DNA of 64,000 nt from Homarus americanus. Taxonomy: Eukaryota > Arthropoda > Malacostraca > Decapoda > Nephropidae. Location of the stretch: the NCBI RefSeq assembly GCF_018991925.1, contig NW_024729710.1:166501-230500 (forward strand), written 5' to 3'. A program made the position numbers and the translations under genes. Below the pieces are notes generated by a model. It was given only the letters and a program-made list of their open reading frames with translations, was not told where the DNA came from and searched no databases. Position 1 is the stretch's first letter, and each line of letters starts with the position of its first letter. Below are positions 13,379-25,488 of this stretch, piece after piece.

Positions 13379-14363
13379 CCTGTATCCATCTCGGGTTTGG
13401 TACTTTTAGGGTGATAGTAGAGTCATCAGTAGGGTCAGGGTGGCGTCTGTATTCACTCTGGTTATTGCCAATAGAGCTTTGGATTTAACCTTAATTAATT
13501 CCCTCTCCTATATTCATTGACCTAATTAATATGAAAATCTTATTAGCCTAAGTAATATTAAATGTGTGTGTGTGTGTGATAAACTGAATGGTAATAATTT
13601 TTGATGGATAATATAACATTAATATAGTTCGATGTATTGGGCGTGGCGTAATTGATTGAACTGTTTCCTTTGCTCTTAGTAATGTGGCGTATAGTTTTCA
13701 TTGTGTACCTGGGGTCGCTACCTGCTCTCTTGGAAGATATAGAAGTACGGTTAATAAGGATAAGACACTGCCATAGAACGGTTGTTTTAATTGTGTGATC
13801 GGTGTGATAGTTGAAGACGATATCCCCTTCACCAACTACCTACTACCTTCCCGGCACCTGTTCCCCGTAATGAAAACATTGTATCACCTGGAAGCACAAG
13901 TTTTCGGAGAGTATGTCGGCCAATATTGCGGCAGAGAGATTTGCTTAAGAAAAACAATAATTTCCGCTTTAAAATTGTTTTCGTGGCTGGAGTTCATGGT
14001 ATTATTAGCAAAAACTTTGTACATAATAAGCAAGAAAATGGTGCAGAGGACATCGTCAAAACTCATTTTCTAGTGAAAGAAAGAAACTCTTTTGTGAAAC
14101 AGTGCTGAGAATTATCACTAAACACCACCAACGATCATCGTTCTCGGGTCACAACCCCACAAAGAGGAGCTCAGCCCAGGTGAACGCGTCCACACTTACT
14201 TGAAAAAAAAAATAGTTTTTAAGAGGCATTTCTTCCTCGCCTCTCACCAGACAACATCCCAGAAGAGACAGAGGTCGTGCCACTTACCTCTGTATCTACA
14301 ACACCAAATGATTTTCTGTCTCTTAGGAATACATAAACATTGATAAACCTGATCCTGAAGATA

Positions 14364-14473
<110 letters not shown>

Positions 14474-15399
14474 GAATGAAGGCAATAACCCGTTGTGGTC
14501 TTAAGGCGGAGAATGATGAGGACAAGTGACCTTACACCCGGGATATTAAAGACACCAAGCTATCTATTAGATGTAACTCTTGATAGTGAAGATATAGACC
14601 AGGAAGGGGGAGTGGGTGGGGGCGACAATAGGAATGGGGGAGTGGGCGTTTGGGAGCGAGGGAGTGAGAGTTGTGGAGAGATATAACTTGGGAGGAGCAT
14701 TGGAGCGTGTGAGTGAGAGAGCTAGAGAGGAGTGAGAGAGAGTTGTGGACAGATATTTGCCAGGAGGAGCATGGGAGCGTGGGAGGAAGGACAAAAAAAT
14801 ACTTCCTGACCACATAGACTATACTGTAACACCTTCAGGAGTACTGCCCCGTCTACTACCGTGTTCAGAATGATGTCAAGAAGCAGATAGAAGAGAGAAA
14901 CCGGTATGGACTATTCTCAAGTATTTTTTTGTGTTCTAGTTTAGAGAATAGCTATAAAAAGCCTTTTCTGGCTCACCTCTCACTGACGCACGCCCTCCAA
15001 TTAATGACGCTACTTATCTCGCAATCTTCTACAACAACAAGGAGGTCAGGGTTGGCCAACAAAAAAGCCTTCACGGTGACAATGATCGAAAAGAGTGAGT
15101 TAGAGAGAGAGGTGTCAAAGAGGCATCTATTTTGGGGAATTACAGATATACAATTATAATTTTGAGGACAGATGTATATTAGTAATAGTTGATATGTACA
15201 CTGTTGGTTTTACTGCTGTTGGTGTGTAGTAATTAACTATTATAGGTCCCCAGTGATATACACTCGCTATAGTCCTATCCTATGCAGTGATATTAATGTC
15301 AAATACTATTCTTGAAAAAACTCAGCAAAAATATTACATGGAGATGGGCCTGCAAGGCTATAGCCACATTGCTAGGCTGCTCACTTTTCAGGGACTTTT

Positions 15400-15440
15400 T
15401 TCGAACCTAACCTAACTCAACATAACCCAATCCCAATCAC
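15400..15440 (-). repeat. Degenerate CCTAA telomere-like run
   Basis: CCTAACCTAACTCAACATAACCC, a decayed series of pentamers. Confidence 0.5.
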
Positions 15441-16024
15441 CTAACTCCAATTCCAACTATGAAACTCTGAAACTCTTAGTCGCAACTAATTCCAACTTTT
15501 GTCTTGGCACAGTGACTGTGATCGCGTCAGAGGCAGTATTCAGGTTGTTGGATGTGTAGAATGATGGAAATGATAGTGAAGATAATTATGATGATGATGA
15601 TTTATGAAAGAGACAATGATAATTTACGATAATAGTGAAGATAAAGGTGATGATGTGATGACCAGTGAGGATAAACGTGATAATGATGATACAGCGAAGA
15701 CATAAAGGCATTTACTATGGAAGTTATATTAATCTTATACATTTATACACAAGAAACAGAAGGCTAGCTATTTATTCCCACCCTCAAGCTGGTATATTTT
15801 GGATAGCGCGTGTGTCTATCTGTGTCATGACCATATTTAACACTTTATTTCTGTATGTAAACTCAGAAATTAAAATCACGCTTCGACGAATGCTTTGTGT
15901 TTATGCATATTTTCTTGCCTTTTGTATTTTTCAAAAGTTAGTCTTCGCAAGCTGGGTAATGACACTTCTATCTCGTTATAATCTTCCTCTCTTTCATACT
16001 GCTAAACCAGATCACATTTTCTTA

Positions 16025-16082
16025 CATCTTCTTCTTCTTCTTCTTCTTTCTTTCTTTCTTTCTTCTTTCTTCTTCTTCTTAT
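16025..16082. repeat. (TTC)n / CTTT microsatellite
   Basis: CTTCTTCTTC followed by TTTCTTTCTT and TTCTTCTT. Confidence 0.85.
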
Positions 16083-17424
16083 ACCTTATTCTTCTTCCCT
16101 TTACGAATTTATTTTCGTATTCATCTCCTTCATCTTCTCATACCTCCTCTCTCTGCGGCAAATATTCAACTCTCGACGACTTTGTAAAAATGTAAATCTC
16201 AACTTTGCCAGTGCTACAAAGCGGCTGTCTTCGAAACCTTCTTCTGCACTGATCCCAAAGTTGATGTCTGGTCTTGTTCCCGATGTGGTCTCTATCTTTA
16301 TTTTATTTATTCATCTATTATTTAAATTAATTTGATAAAGGTAACTTTCTATTGGTTTATCTATTTGTGGTTGATAGCGTATTCAATATGTATATAAATA
16401 TTAAGGTTGATTTAAAGGATCAACGTTGAACTTGGATCTTTAATGACAGTCTGGATTTTCTCATCATTCTTATCATTCAAATTTTATTTCCTGACTTCGC
16501 TCTGAGTTGTAAGGTTTTTCAGGCCAATAATCTCCCCAAAGTATCGATATATTTTTTGTTCATAAATTTGGAAACACTGGACGAAAATGCAAGCTTTTGA
16601 TATATTTTCCAGTGTGTCGTTATATGTGTTGAACATACACAACAATTATAAAATAACCATAGGAACAAACTAAATTTATTGGTTATTTTGATGTCTAGCT
16701 GTTATCTATAAGAGTATTTTACCCATAATTTAATCCACGTAGATAATAGTTTATATGTTCATTCCTGGGGCTTCACTCAAAATTAACTGACACTGCTCAC
16801 AAAACCACGAACCAGGATTACGTTTTGGAGGACTGTTCCAATTTTTATCGCAATGAGAAACTACAAGATCTATTGGGAAAAAATATATGTAGTAGGATTA
16901 GGAGGTAGATAAAGGGATAATTAGAGAGAAAAGATATGTAGAAATGAAGATAATTAACGAGAGAATTAGAGAAATAAAGTGATGAAACAATGAGAAATAA
17001 AAAGAACGATCGTCACAGAAAATGGTGTAAGAGAGAGAAAGAGAGGAGGATTGTAACGAGAATTAGACACACATGAGCCTGACCTTACCTCCATATAAAC
17101 AAGGGGGGGGCAACTAGAGCAAGCATATGACTTCTTTCATCTTCCTGAGCTCCAAAGCCTCGAAGAAAAAATACCTGAAAAAAAAAATATATATCTTCCC
17201 CAAATCCGCCCTGAAATTCCCTAGACATCTTGCCATTTACGATTAGACACGTTTGTCGATGGCTAAATTGGCGGGGGGGGAAAAATGGCCCGTTAGGGGA
17301 GATTCTTTTGCAGGAAATATGGAAAAAATATTTTTACTTTTTGAGGCTGAGAGACGTGATCTTGAAGTGTCTATTGAGATGGTGACGGTAAAGGCATCCT
17401 GGGGGATATTAACACCAGTGCGGC

Positions 17425-18347
17425 TGGAGAGTTGAAGAGAGAAGAGAGGGAGAGAAAGAGGGAGGGGGGACAGAGAGGAGAGAAAGAGGGAGAGGGGAGA
17501 AAGAGAGGGAAGAAAGGCAGGAGGGGGGGACAGAGAGGGAGAGAAAGAGGGAGGGGGGGACAGAGAGGGAGAGAAAGAGGGAGGGGGGGGGACAGAGAGG
17601 GGAGAGAAAGAGGGAGGGGGGGGACAGAGAGGAAAGAGAAAGAGGGAGGGGGGGACAGAGAGGGAGAGGAAAGAGGAAGGGGGAGGAAAGAGAGGGGAGA
17701 GAAAGAGGGAGGGGGAGAAAGAGAGGGAGAGAAAGAGGGAGGGGGGGGGACAGAGAGAGAGAAAGCAGGGAGGGGGGGGACAGAGAGGGAGAGAAAGAGG
17801 GAGGGGGGACAGAGGAGAGAAAGAGGAGGGGGGACAGAGGAGAGAAAGAGAGGGGAGAAAGAGAGGGAGAGAAAGAGAGGGGAGAAAGAGAGGGAGAGAA
17901 AGAGGGAGGGGGGGAGAGAGAGGGAGAGAAAGAGGGAGGGGGAAAAAGATGGGGACAGAAAGAGGGGAGGGGAGAAAGAGGGAGGGGAGCAGCAAGAGGG
18001 AGGGGGGAGAAAGAGAGGGAGAGAAAGAGGGAGGGGGGGGGACAGAGAGGGGAGAGAAAGAGGGAGGGGGGGGGGACAGAGAGGAGAAAGAGAAAGAGGG
18101 AAGGGGGGACAGAGAGGGAGAGAAAGGGGGGAGGGGAGGCCAGAGAGGGAGAGAAAGAGGGAGGGGGGAGAAAGAGAGGGAGAGAAAGGGAGGGGGGGAG
18201 AAAGAGAGGGAGGAGAAAGAGGGAGGGGGAGAAAAGAGGGAGAGAAAGAGGGAGGGGGGAGAAAGAGAGGGAGAGAAAGAGGAGGGGGGGGGACAGAGAG
18301 GGAGAGAAAGAGGGAGGGGGGGACAGAGAGGGAGAGGAGAGAGAATA
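17425..18347. repeat. 0.92-kb polypurine minisatellite
   Basis: Units of roughly 24-32 bp such as GAGAGGGAGAGAAAGAGG followed by GAGGGGGGGACA. The top strand is almost wholly purine, broken mainly by the C of GACAGAG. G-run length (6-10) and the presence of GACAGAG vary between units. All six frames give low-complexity open frames here; none is a gene. Confidence 0.95.
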
Positions 18348-18435
18348 GCATAAATTTAGAATGTACAAAGAAAATTATCACGTAACTTTTTCAATTTACT
18401 TCTATTCTCTATCTTTCAGTATATCTCAATTAGCT

Positions 18436-18436
<1 letters not shown>

Positions 18437-18480
<44 letters not shown>

Positions 18481-18481
18481 A
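18437..18481. repeat. (CTAT)n microsatellite
   Basis: About eleven tetramers. A diffuse zone of CTACCTATC/TACCTGTC-like words follows between about 18670 and 18930. Confidence 0.9.
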
Positions 18482-19227
18482 AGTTAAGTGTAGTAGTTAA
18501 GGCAGTATATATCTCCGTCCTCTCACTGAAGACAACATGAGTAGAGTTACACGTATACTTACTGATAAGAGAGAGATCCGTCGACCTATGAGTGGCAATT
18601 AGTGAGGTGGACAGGTGTGCAAGCCAGCTCAGGTACACACTGATTACAACAAGGTGCATTTGGCTTGGTAATCCTATATAACCTAACCTGCTTGCCTATT
18701 ACTTCTCTACTGACTTGCCTATCGAGTTATGTACCTGCATGTTAATTACCTGTATTAACTTACACTTTCCCTTAATTAACTATCTACCCATCTACCTGTC
18801 TACCTTCCTATCTCAATAATTGCCTTCTTATTATTTTTATCTATCCTCCTATCCACTAAATACCTATCAATCTATCTAACTTAATGCCTTGCCTATTGAC
18901 CTATTTTACTACCTATCACATCAATCATTCTCTTTTCCTCTCTCATTTAACCATTTTGTTTAAGTCTTTAGCGCATTAGAGGTAAGAAAAACGGTAATAA
19001 TAGAGTGATTTCTCGATACAGACACACAGAAAGACAGACACAGACAGACAGACAAGGAGAGACGAACAGATAGAAATATAGAGAGAGCGATTGAACAGTC
19101 GCCGAGAAAAGTTGGTAGACACAGAGCCGGAATAATATGGACATTGAATCTCTTTAGTTTTTTTTTTTTACTCTGAAGCTTCATAAACAAGTAACAGATG
19201 ACGCACTTTTTTGAGTAGTTTTTCGTT

Positions 19228-19239
19228 GTGTGTGTGTGT

Positions 19240-19301
<62 letters not shown>
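19228..19301. repeat. (GT)n microsatellite
   Basis: GT array interrupted once by GTAAGTG. Confidence 0.95.
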
Positions 19302-19308
<7 letters not shown>

Positions 19309-19509
19309 CAATGTTTCAGCCGTCATCAACACAGACGCCTCGTACCAACATCATGGATGGAGTGAGCCGCCTTAGTGCTCAGGAACGCAGGTCCATTCAT
19401 TATAAATTGCAGTGTCTTTTTTCATGTTGTTTTATTTATTCTTTTTATTATTATTATTGTTATTATTATTATTATTATGTGTGGTAGTAGTAGTAGTAGT
19501 AGTAGTAGT

Positions 19510-19780
19510 AGCTTCACTCCTCTAGTGTTCACAACCTCTGGTGGGATGAAAAGTGCAAGATGTTTCTACGCCAGACTCGCGGAGTTGATCTCGAACAGAA
19601 GCAGCAGCCAGAAGTTTATGTACAGCCTGGATGAGATGTCGACTGTTCTTCTCTCTCCTTCGGTCGGCTTTGCTCTGCCTCAGGGGAACGAGAGCTTCTG
19701 CCCCTACTCCGACAACTGCTGCAGATATTGACTATGAGGCTACAGTCACTGAATGCCGCATAGATCTGCGGCTCAACTAA
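19510..19780 (+). pseudogene. C-terminus of a transposable-element polyprotein, frameshifted
   Basis: The first frame reads SFTPLVFTTSGGM, then CFYARLAELISNRSS. Near 19615-19640 the match moves to another frame, reading WMRCRLFFSLLRSALLCLRG, then TRASAPTPTTAADIDYEATV and a stop at 19778-19780. Joined conceptually, the blocks follow the order FTPLVF..GGM - FYxRLAxLI - WxRCxxSFxLLRSAxxCxRGxR, which I recall as the tail of repeated mobile-element proteins in fish, cnidarian and crustacean genomes. The element class is uncertain. An AGT trinucleotide array (19487-19512) sits exactly before the preserved block. The 3' flank carries the tail repeat described next, copies of which lie elsewhere without the coding part, as expected for 5'-truncated retrotransposon copies. 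Confidence 0.65.
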
Positions 19781-19831
19781 TTTAACACAGATAGGATAGC
19801 TTCTTATGTATTAGGATATTTAATATTAAGG

Positions 19832-19971
19832 TAAATAAATGGTGGCGAAGGTGTGGCTATTGGGGGAGGCTGGAGGCCACGTTTAAAAAAAAAAAAAAAA
19901 AGTAGTAGTACAGTAGTAGGTGTGGCTAGTGGGGGAGGCTGGAGGCCACATTAATAGTTTAAAAATAAGTG

Positions 19972-20002
<31 letters not shown>

Positions 20003-20004
20003 AA
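19832..20004 (+). mobile_element. Duplicated 3' tail of the same element, A-rich and GTA-rich
   Basis: AATGGTGGCGAAGGTGTGGC, then TATTGGGGGAGGCTGGAGG and CCAC, is followed by poly(A) and GTAGTAGTA. A second, shortened copy of GTGTGGCTAGTGGGGGAGGC and its tail follows at 19919-19952, ending in a TAG array. Confidence 0.7.
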
Positions 20005-20069
20005 AAGAAGAAATAAAACAACACGATAAAAGACTGCCGAGTTGGTAATTATCGAGGCCAGATACCACA

Positions 20070-20880
20070 ACCAGATCCTTGGTTTATGGAGACCCGACTA
20101 TCTGACTTATTCAGGCAAAAGGTCGAGTTCTTGAGTGCATTGCTTTGGTGTTTATCCAAGGAAGAGTTCAGATAGTGATGTTCCTTTTGTCATCTCCAGA
20201 GTCCAAGGCAAGAATTCAAACCATATACCTGAGTTTTGGGGATTGTGTTTTATCCAGAGTTGTTGATGAGAGAATTCAGATGTTTACTTACTGGGATTAT
20301 GGAGAAAACATTGAATTCAGTAATTATGGTGATTTTAATGATCAGACTGACGACGACAAATGAGACACGAACGCAACACAGTGAAATGATGGCATAATAG
20401 CTTATTTCACTGTGTCATTAGTCATAATTAACGTCTAATTATAATTTACAATGGTTCATCAGGTCTTGCGAAATCATTTGAATTATTTTTTGTTTTCACT
20501 TTTACTTCCGTATTTACAAATTAGCCACATTGATCATTATTCTTTATTACATCAAAATTCATTCCAAAACCAAAATTAATATTATCACCAAAATATATTA
20601 ATAATAAAATACGTTATAACGAAATTAAATATCAGAATAACAACATAGTAAAATAAATTCATTATAAATATTGAGAAAATAATTGGTCATATAGGAATGA
20701 ATTGTCAATTAAGAATAAACTTTAAATCAGGACTAAAACATTCACGTATGCTAAGCTGTCAATAGATCTCAAATTAAAAAAAAATAATAATATTCTGACT
20801 AATATACAAAATAATGGTAAAACGTGATGTCACCAAAGATATTAAAATTATGATACATTCTTAGATCAAACCAAGACATA
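20070..20880. other. Unassigned interval with one 72-codon frame
   Basis: The frame 20145-20363 has ordinary codon content and an acidic end (DFNDQTDDDK). I recognise no family, and there are no splice or start signals to support it. The rest is AT-rich. Confidence 0.3.
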
Positions 20881-20884
20881 CTGT

Positions 20885-20955
20885 TTCATATCTAACGGAC
20901 CTTCGATATAACGGATTTTTCTCTCCATACTGTCCGTTAAATGGAGGTTTCACTA
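20885..20955 (-). mobile_element. Terminal fragment of a Tigger/pogo-type DNA transposon
   Basis: On the minus strand it reads TAGTGAAACCTCCATTTAAC, GGACAGTATGG, then AATCCGTTATATCGAAGGTC and CGTTAGAT. The start resembles the CAGTRAAACCTC-type terminal repeat of Tigger-like elements and is followed by repeated AACGGA words. TAACGGA and TCCGTTA form a local inverted repeat. No second terminus was seen nearby. Confidence 0.5.
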
Positions 20956-21280
20956 TAAACATATATTGATAAATGTAAAAAAAAAATATATCTTATAATT
21001 ATAGCAAATGTTTAGAATCTGTAGACATATTATAAATCGAAATGTTAGAATTATATAAAAACATCAAAATAACATTCGTGTTAATGTTAAATTTATTGGT
21101 GAGTTGGAACGAGTAGTAAGAATCAGTAGTCAGGGTTCAACAGGACGACAGGTAAGTGTATCTCATCGTAACTTTTGGCGGTAAATTTAGGGTAAGTTAA
21201 TGTAAAGTCGACAAACTTTAATGACATGAAATATATATAATGTACTGGAATACTTGTGAGTAATATTAGACTGAGCTTAG

Positions 21281-21284
<4 letters not shown>

Positions 21285-21334
<50 letters not shown>
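21285..21334. repeat. (GT)n microsatellite
   Basis: Paired with a CA array 72 bp downstream on the same strand. Confidence 0.97.
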
Positions 21335-21337
<3 letters not shown>

Positions 21338-21402
21338 GAAAGTTTATTAGACGCCAACCACAAGTTTATGAAAATATACACAACTACACATAATTAACAT
21401 GC

Positions 21403-21405
<3 letters not shown>

Positions 21406-21471
<66 letters not shown>
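21406..21471. repeat. (CA)n microsatellite
   Basis: Complementary to the GT array at 21285-21334, so one strand could fold back. Confidence 0.97.
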
Positions 21472-21475
<4 letters not shown>

Positions 21476-22659
21476 TCACTCACACACCACTAGACAAAAC
21501 AAACAAGTCATCTATACTCTAAGAAATAAATAACTAAAACAATTGAGGAAGGAAATGAAGCATCACTCACAGACAGAGATAAGCAACAAGCTCTCAATGT
21601 GATCACTGGAGTAAGATGCTCACAGGAGGACACACAAACACTCAGATAAGGACGTTTATTTTATTTCAATTTCTGATAATGTTTCGTGGCCTGAGTGAAT
21701 TTCATTGGCGTTAACCCTCCCTTCCCCCAAGAAAAAATTCACATGATAATTCTAAGCCTAGGCCTATTTCATCGGCATTAATCCCCTACTCCCAAGGAAA
21801 AAAATCATATGATTATTCTAAGCCTATTATGCCTAAGATATTCTAGACGTGAAGTTACAAGACTAAGTTTACATTACAAGGTGTTAAGTTAATGTTGTGA
21901 GAGCCTATTGAATTATTGAGATCTTCAGAGTCATTCAAAATTAAATTAAAGTTTGTGTGAGTCGAAGTTTAACCCAAAGTACGAGTTTGAATTGTACAAC
22001 TTGATCTTGTCTTGGGTTACGGTGTTAATAGACCAACAGACATCAAAGTTATTCCATTGTATAAGTTTGAACACAATAGCGCCATCCCTTGACAGACAAA
22101 TAAACAGACTAATTAACTAACGAGTGTAAGCAGGTCAGAATTATTTCAATTATAAACATTATTTATATACATTAAGTCTTACAGTCTATGAATATTAATA
22201 TATTTACAAAAGATGGATAATTTTTTTTATTTTTTCCCCTTTTTGGGCCAAAGTATTAAATATTTTTGTTCTTGTCATCATTTTGTAACTTTTCCATTTG
22301 GTCAGTTTACATGAAAATTTGAAGAGGTTGGTCACCGATTTTGTGTGTTTGATGAGATATATATACATAAAATTCAGCCACTGTTTGAAGGATATCAAGT
22401 TGAATAAAATATCTATGAAATGTATCTATGTATTTTATTCTTGTCTATGTATATATCATCATACATGAAATAACTCATACATATGGTTGATGTAATTGTA
22501 TTTGGTTTGTTAATTAGTTATCATGTCAGTCAGTCTGTTTCTTGGGTTCACAGATTGTAAAGGAAAAATTAAGTTGTGGAGGGTTTTACAGGTTAATGAT
22601 ACACGTAAAATACACCTGTTGTTTTCCTTCGTGTTGCCGGCCCTAGGAACACCATACCT

Positions 22660-22713
<54 letters not shown>
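22660..22713. repeat. (ATC)n microsatellite
   Basis: About 18 uninterrupted triplets; its Asp and Ser homopolymer frames are not coding. Confidence 0.95.
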
Positions 22714-23058
22714 TGTTCTCATAACACTGATGCTGAAATACCTGCCCAGCATATGTTTGCACGTCACGTATAAACAATTCCTGAATAAACATAATCATGC
22801 ACCTGTAATGTTTTCACAATTACATTTCTAATTATACTCGACAAACGCACAATCATTTAGACACAGAATCCAGAATCATATGACGGCATTGTAAATATCC
22901 GCTAGGTGAATTATTGTATAGAATTGAATGAGTAATTGTACTTTAATGACACAGGTGTGATTATACCTGGAAGCTGTGTTGTGTAATTAATAATATGACT
23001 CAGGTAATGTAGACAATACCTAGATAATGTTTAGTATTGAGCCTTTTACTCTTACTGG

Positions 23059-23059
<1 letters not shown>

Positions 23060-23105
<46 letters not shown>

Positions 23106-23183
23106 GAACAACATTAAAAAAACTAGCATTATTATTATTATAATTATAATTACGACTTCTACTAATATTATTATTATTATTAA

Positions 23184-23235
<52 letters not shown>

Positions 23236-23260
23236 ATTATTACTTCTACTACTACTACTT
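23060..23260. repeat. (AAT)n and (ATT)n arrays
   Basis: AAT triplets at 23060-23103 and ATT triplets at 23160-23243. Together they form an inverted arrangement and lie beside an inverted copy of the element tail. Confidence 0.9.
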
Positions 23261-23316
23261 TTTTTTAAATGACCTCCAGCCTCCCCCAATAGCCATACCT
23301 TCGCCACCATTTTATT
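23261..23316 (-). mobile_element. 5'-truncated copy of the tail seen at 19832
   Basis: On the minus strand it reads AATGGTGGCGAAGGTATGGC and TATTGGGGGAGGCTGGAGGT, then A-rich and GTA-rich sequence. It matches 19832-19884 with few differences, in opposite orientation and without coding sequence. Confidence 0.75.
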
Positions 23317-24003
23317 AACTTAATACTACTACTACAACTACTATAGGTATATCCTATTTTTTCAGTATAGATAACTACAGGTATATTAACAGTAGTCTTC
23401 ATTCGTTAGTGCAAAATATATCACGCGAAAGTAGTTCTTGAAGATACAAAAGCAGATGTACTGTAGGTAGTAGCTATAATATATTTATCATGTAGAAGTA
23501 GTAGTTCCTATAATTCACGATATATCTTAAATATTTTCTGAAAATATAAACAGGTATTTACATATTTGTTATCAAAATACATTGGTTTATGAGTGTCCAA
23601 ATTTTTTTTTATATAAGTTATTTGTGTGGGTTTGTTTTTGTATTGTTCCGGTCGTTATATTCACAGTATATGTAAGAATCTGTAATTCATTCATCTCTCT
23701 CTCTCTCTCTCTACTTCTTTTTTACCCTCCTTTCTCTTATCATCCCCTCATCTCCCTCCCCTTCTTCCCGTTTCTCTCAAATCTCTTTCTCTCTGTTCTC
23801 TCCCCTGCCACCTCATCTTCTCCCTCTGTTCTCTCCCCTGCCACCTCATCTTCTCCCCTCTGTTCTCTCCCCTGCCACCTTATCAGCTCCCCTTCCTCCC
23901 ACATGCCTTCAAATTCCCAACACAACATAAGCATTAAACTCCCCTTCACATCAGCCTCAATAATGTACAATAAATATTTTGTATTCGGATTCCTGAACGA
24001 TTC

Positions 24004-24004
<1 letters not shown>

Positions 24005-24068
<64 letters not shown>
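24005..24068. repeat. (GA)n microsatellite
   Basis: Uninterrupted GA array. A CT-rich tract with three copies of TCTGTTCTCTCCCCTGCCAC lies at 23785-23885. Confidence 0.95.
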
Positions 24069-24070
<2 letters not shown>

Positions 24071-24339
24071 ACACGTCTTTTCAGTAACCGGCCTATATCT
24101 CTCCCAGCCTGTCCTGAATTTCTAACACTAGTTCAGCATCACAATAGTGGAATAAAATGGCATGGAACCCTGACTTTGACCTTAACCTGACCTTTACCTG
24201 ACCTGACCTTCAGCCTCTGATCCACTGAAGCATGATAGTAATCGCATTCTGAAGATCTTGCAAAATTTAAATCTATATGAGCGATGACATCCACCTTGAG
24301 TACATTGACTTAATTCATCATACACAAATGCTAAAGTCA

Positions 24340-24620
24340 TCATACTCAAGGGGGTTAAGTTATGGTACTTCAGGGGTTAAATAATGGTACTCAAGGGGTT
24401 AAGTCATCGTACTTCAAGGGTTAAATCGTCGTACTTCAAGGGTTAAATCGTCGTACTTCAAGGGTTAAATCGTCGTACTTCAAGGGTTAAATCGTCGTAC
24501 TTCAAGGGTTAAATCGTCGTACTTCAAGGATTAAATCGTCGTACTTCAAGGGTTAAATCGTCGTACTTCAGGGGTTAAATCGTAGTACGCAGAGGGTTAA
24601 GTTATGGTACTCTAGGGGTA
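24340..24620. repeat. 22-bp minisatellite
   Basis: About twelve copies of TACTTCAAGGGTTAAATCGT plus CG. The flanking copies are more diverged (TTATGGTACTTCAGGGGTTAA) and the central copies nearly identical, the pattern of a centrally homogenised array. Confidence 0.93.
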
Positions 24621-25417
24621 AAAGATTATTACGGAGACTCACATTAAATTATACCTCTAACCTTATTTTTTACCTTAACTTTAATCTACTTACCTCAAAG
24701 TTTAATTAATTCCTCACCAACCTAGAAGAAAAAAAGAACCTCTTCCCAAGTTTCATCAGAAATAGTTGACACGTTTTTGGGGGGGGAGGTCGTTTTAATT
24801 TTTGTCATCAATTCTTTCCATAGACAACTGCTACACCACAAAAGGTTATCATACGACTTTTATTAAGAAGAAAACTCACTAAAACTAATACATTATACAC
24901 CGACGAAAAATTTTAATACACAAAAACAAAAGTCTAAACTCCCAGTATAACAGAAACAAAATGCCGCGTAAACAGCTTGTATAAATTCCGAAACAATGTC
25001 CCATTATAAGCTGATTAATAGTCATGGCCTCCATAAACCAGTAAACCACGCCTCATGACAAGCACACTGGCGGGTTTAATATCGAGAACCGCTTGTAAAT
25101 ACGTCATCCAAACCGATACAGGAGAAGTTCATAGAGCACCTGAGTCGTATATGTCCTGCCAGTGGTCCTAACTCCGTTCTAGAGTCCATTGCTCTCCCGG
25201 GAAACAAAATAGCATCGTTTCGTAACTCGCGCGCCTTCATCGTCGACCTTAAAGTTGCAGGTGTATTTCTGAAGTCTTAATGTGAGTATAGAGTCCAAAC
25301 CTCTTTAGCTGTTACGCTGTTCTTTTCTTTCTGTATTCAGTATTTTATTTTCCTCAATGCCATAAAGATTGTTATTCTCTATTGGTTATGAAATTTATAG
25401 GGAAGATAAAGGGGGAG

Positions 25418-25454
25418 TACACACACACACACACATACACACATACATACACAC

Positions 25455-25488
<34 letters not shown>
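25418..25488. repeat. (CA)n with ACAT interruptions
   Basis: CA array interspersed with CATA and CATACA units. Confidence 0.95.

Noticed and set aside
12779..13488. Val/Gly/Met and Pro/Tyr/His repeat frames
   Set aside because: They translate a 12-bp minisatellite whose period keeps frames open.
13795..14108. Overlapping 92- and 60-codon forward frames with non-repetitive composition
   Set aside because: No domain recognised, two frames compete, and there are no splice or start signals.
17243..18385. Several frames of 250-336 codons on both strands
   Set aside because: They are compositional frames of the polypurine array; the same region is open in both directions and in several frames.
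24340..24620. CRISPR-like array of 22-bp units
   Set aside because: Units are contiguous with no spacers.
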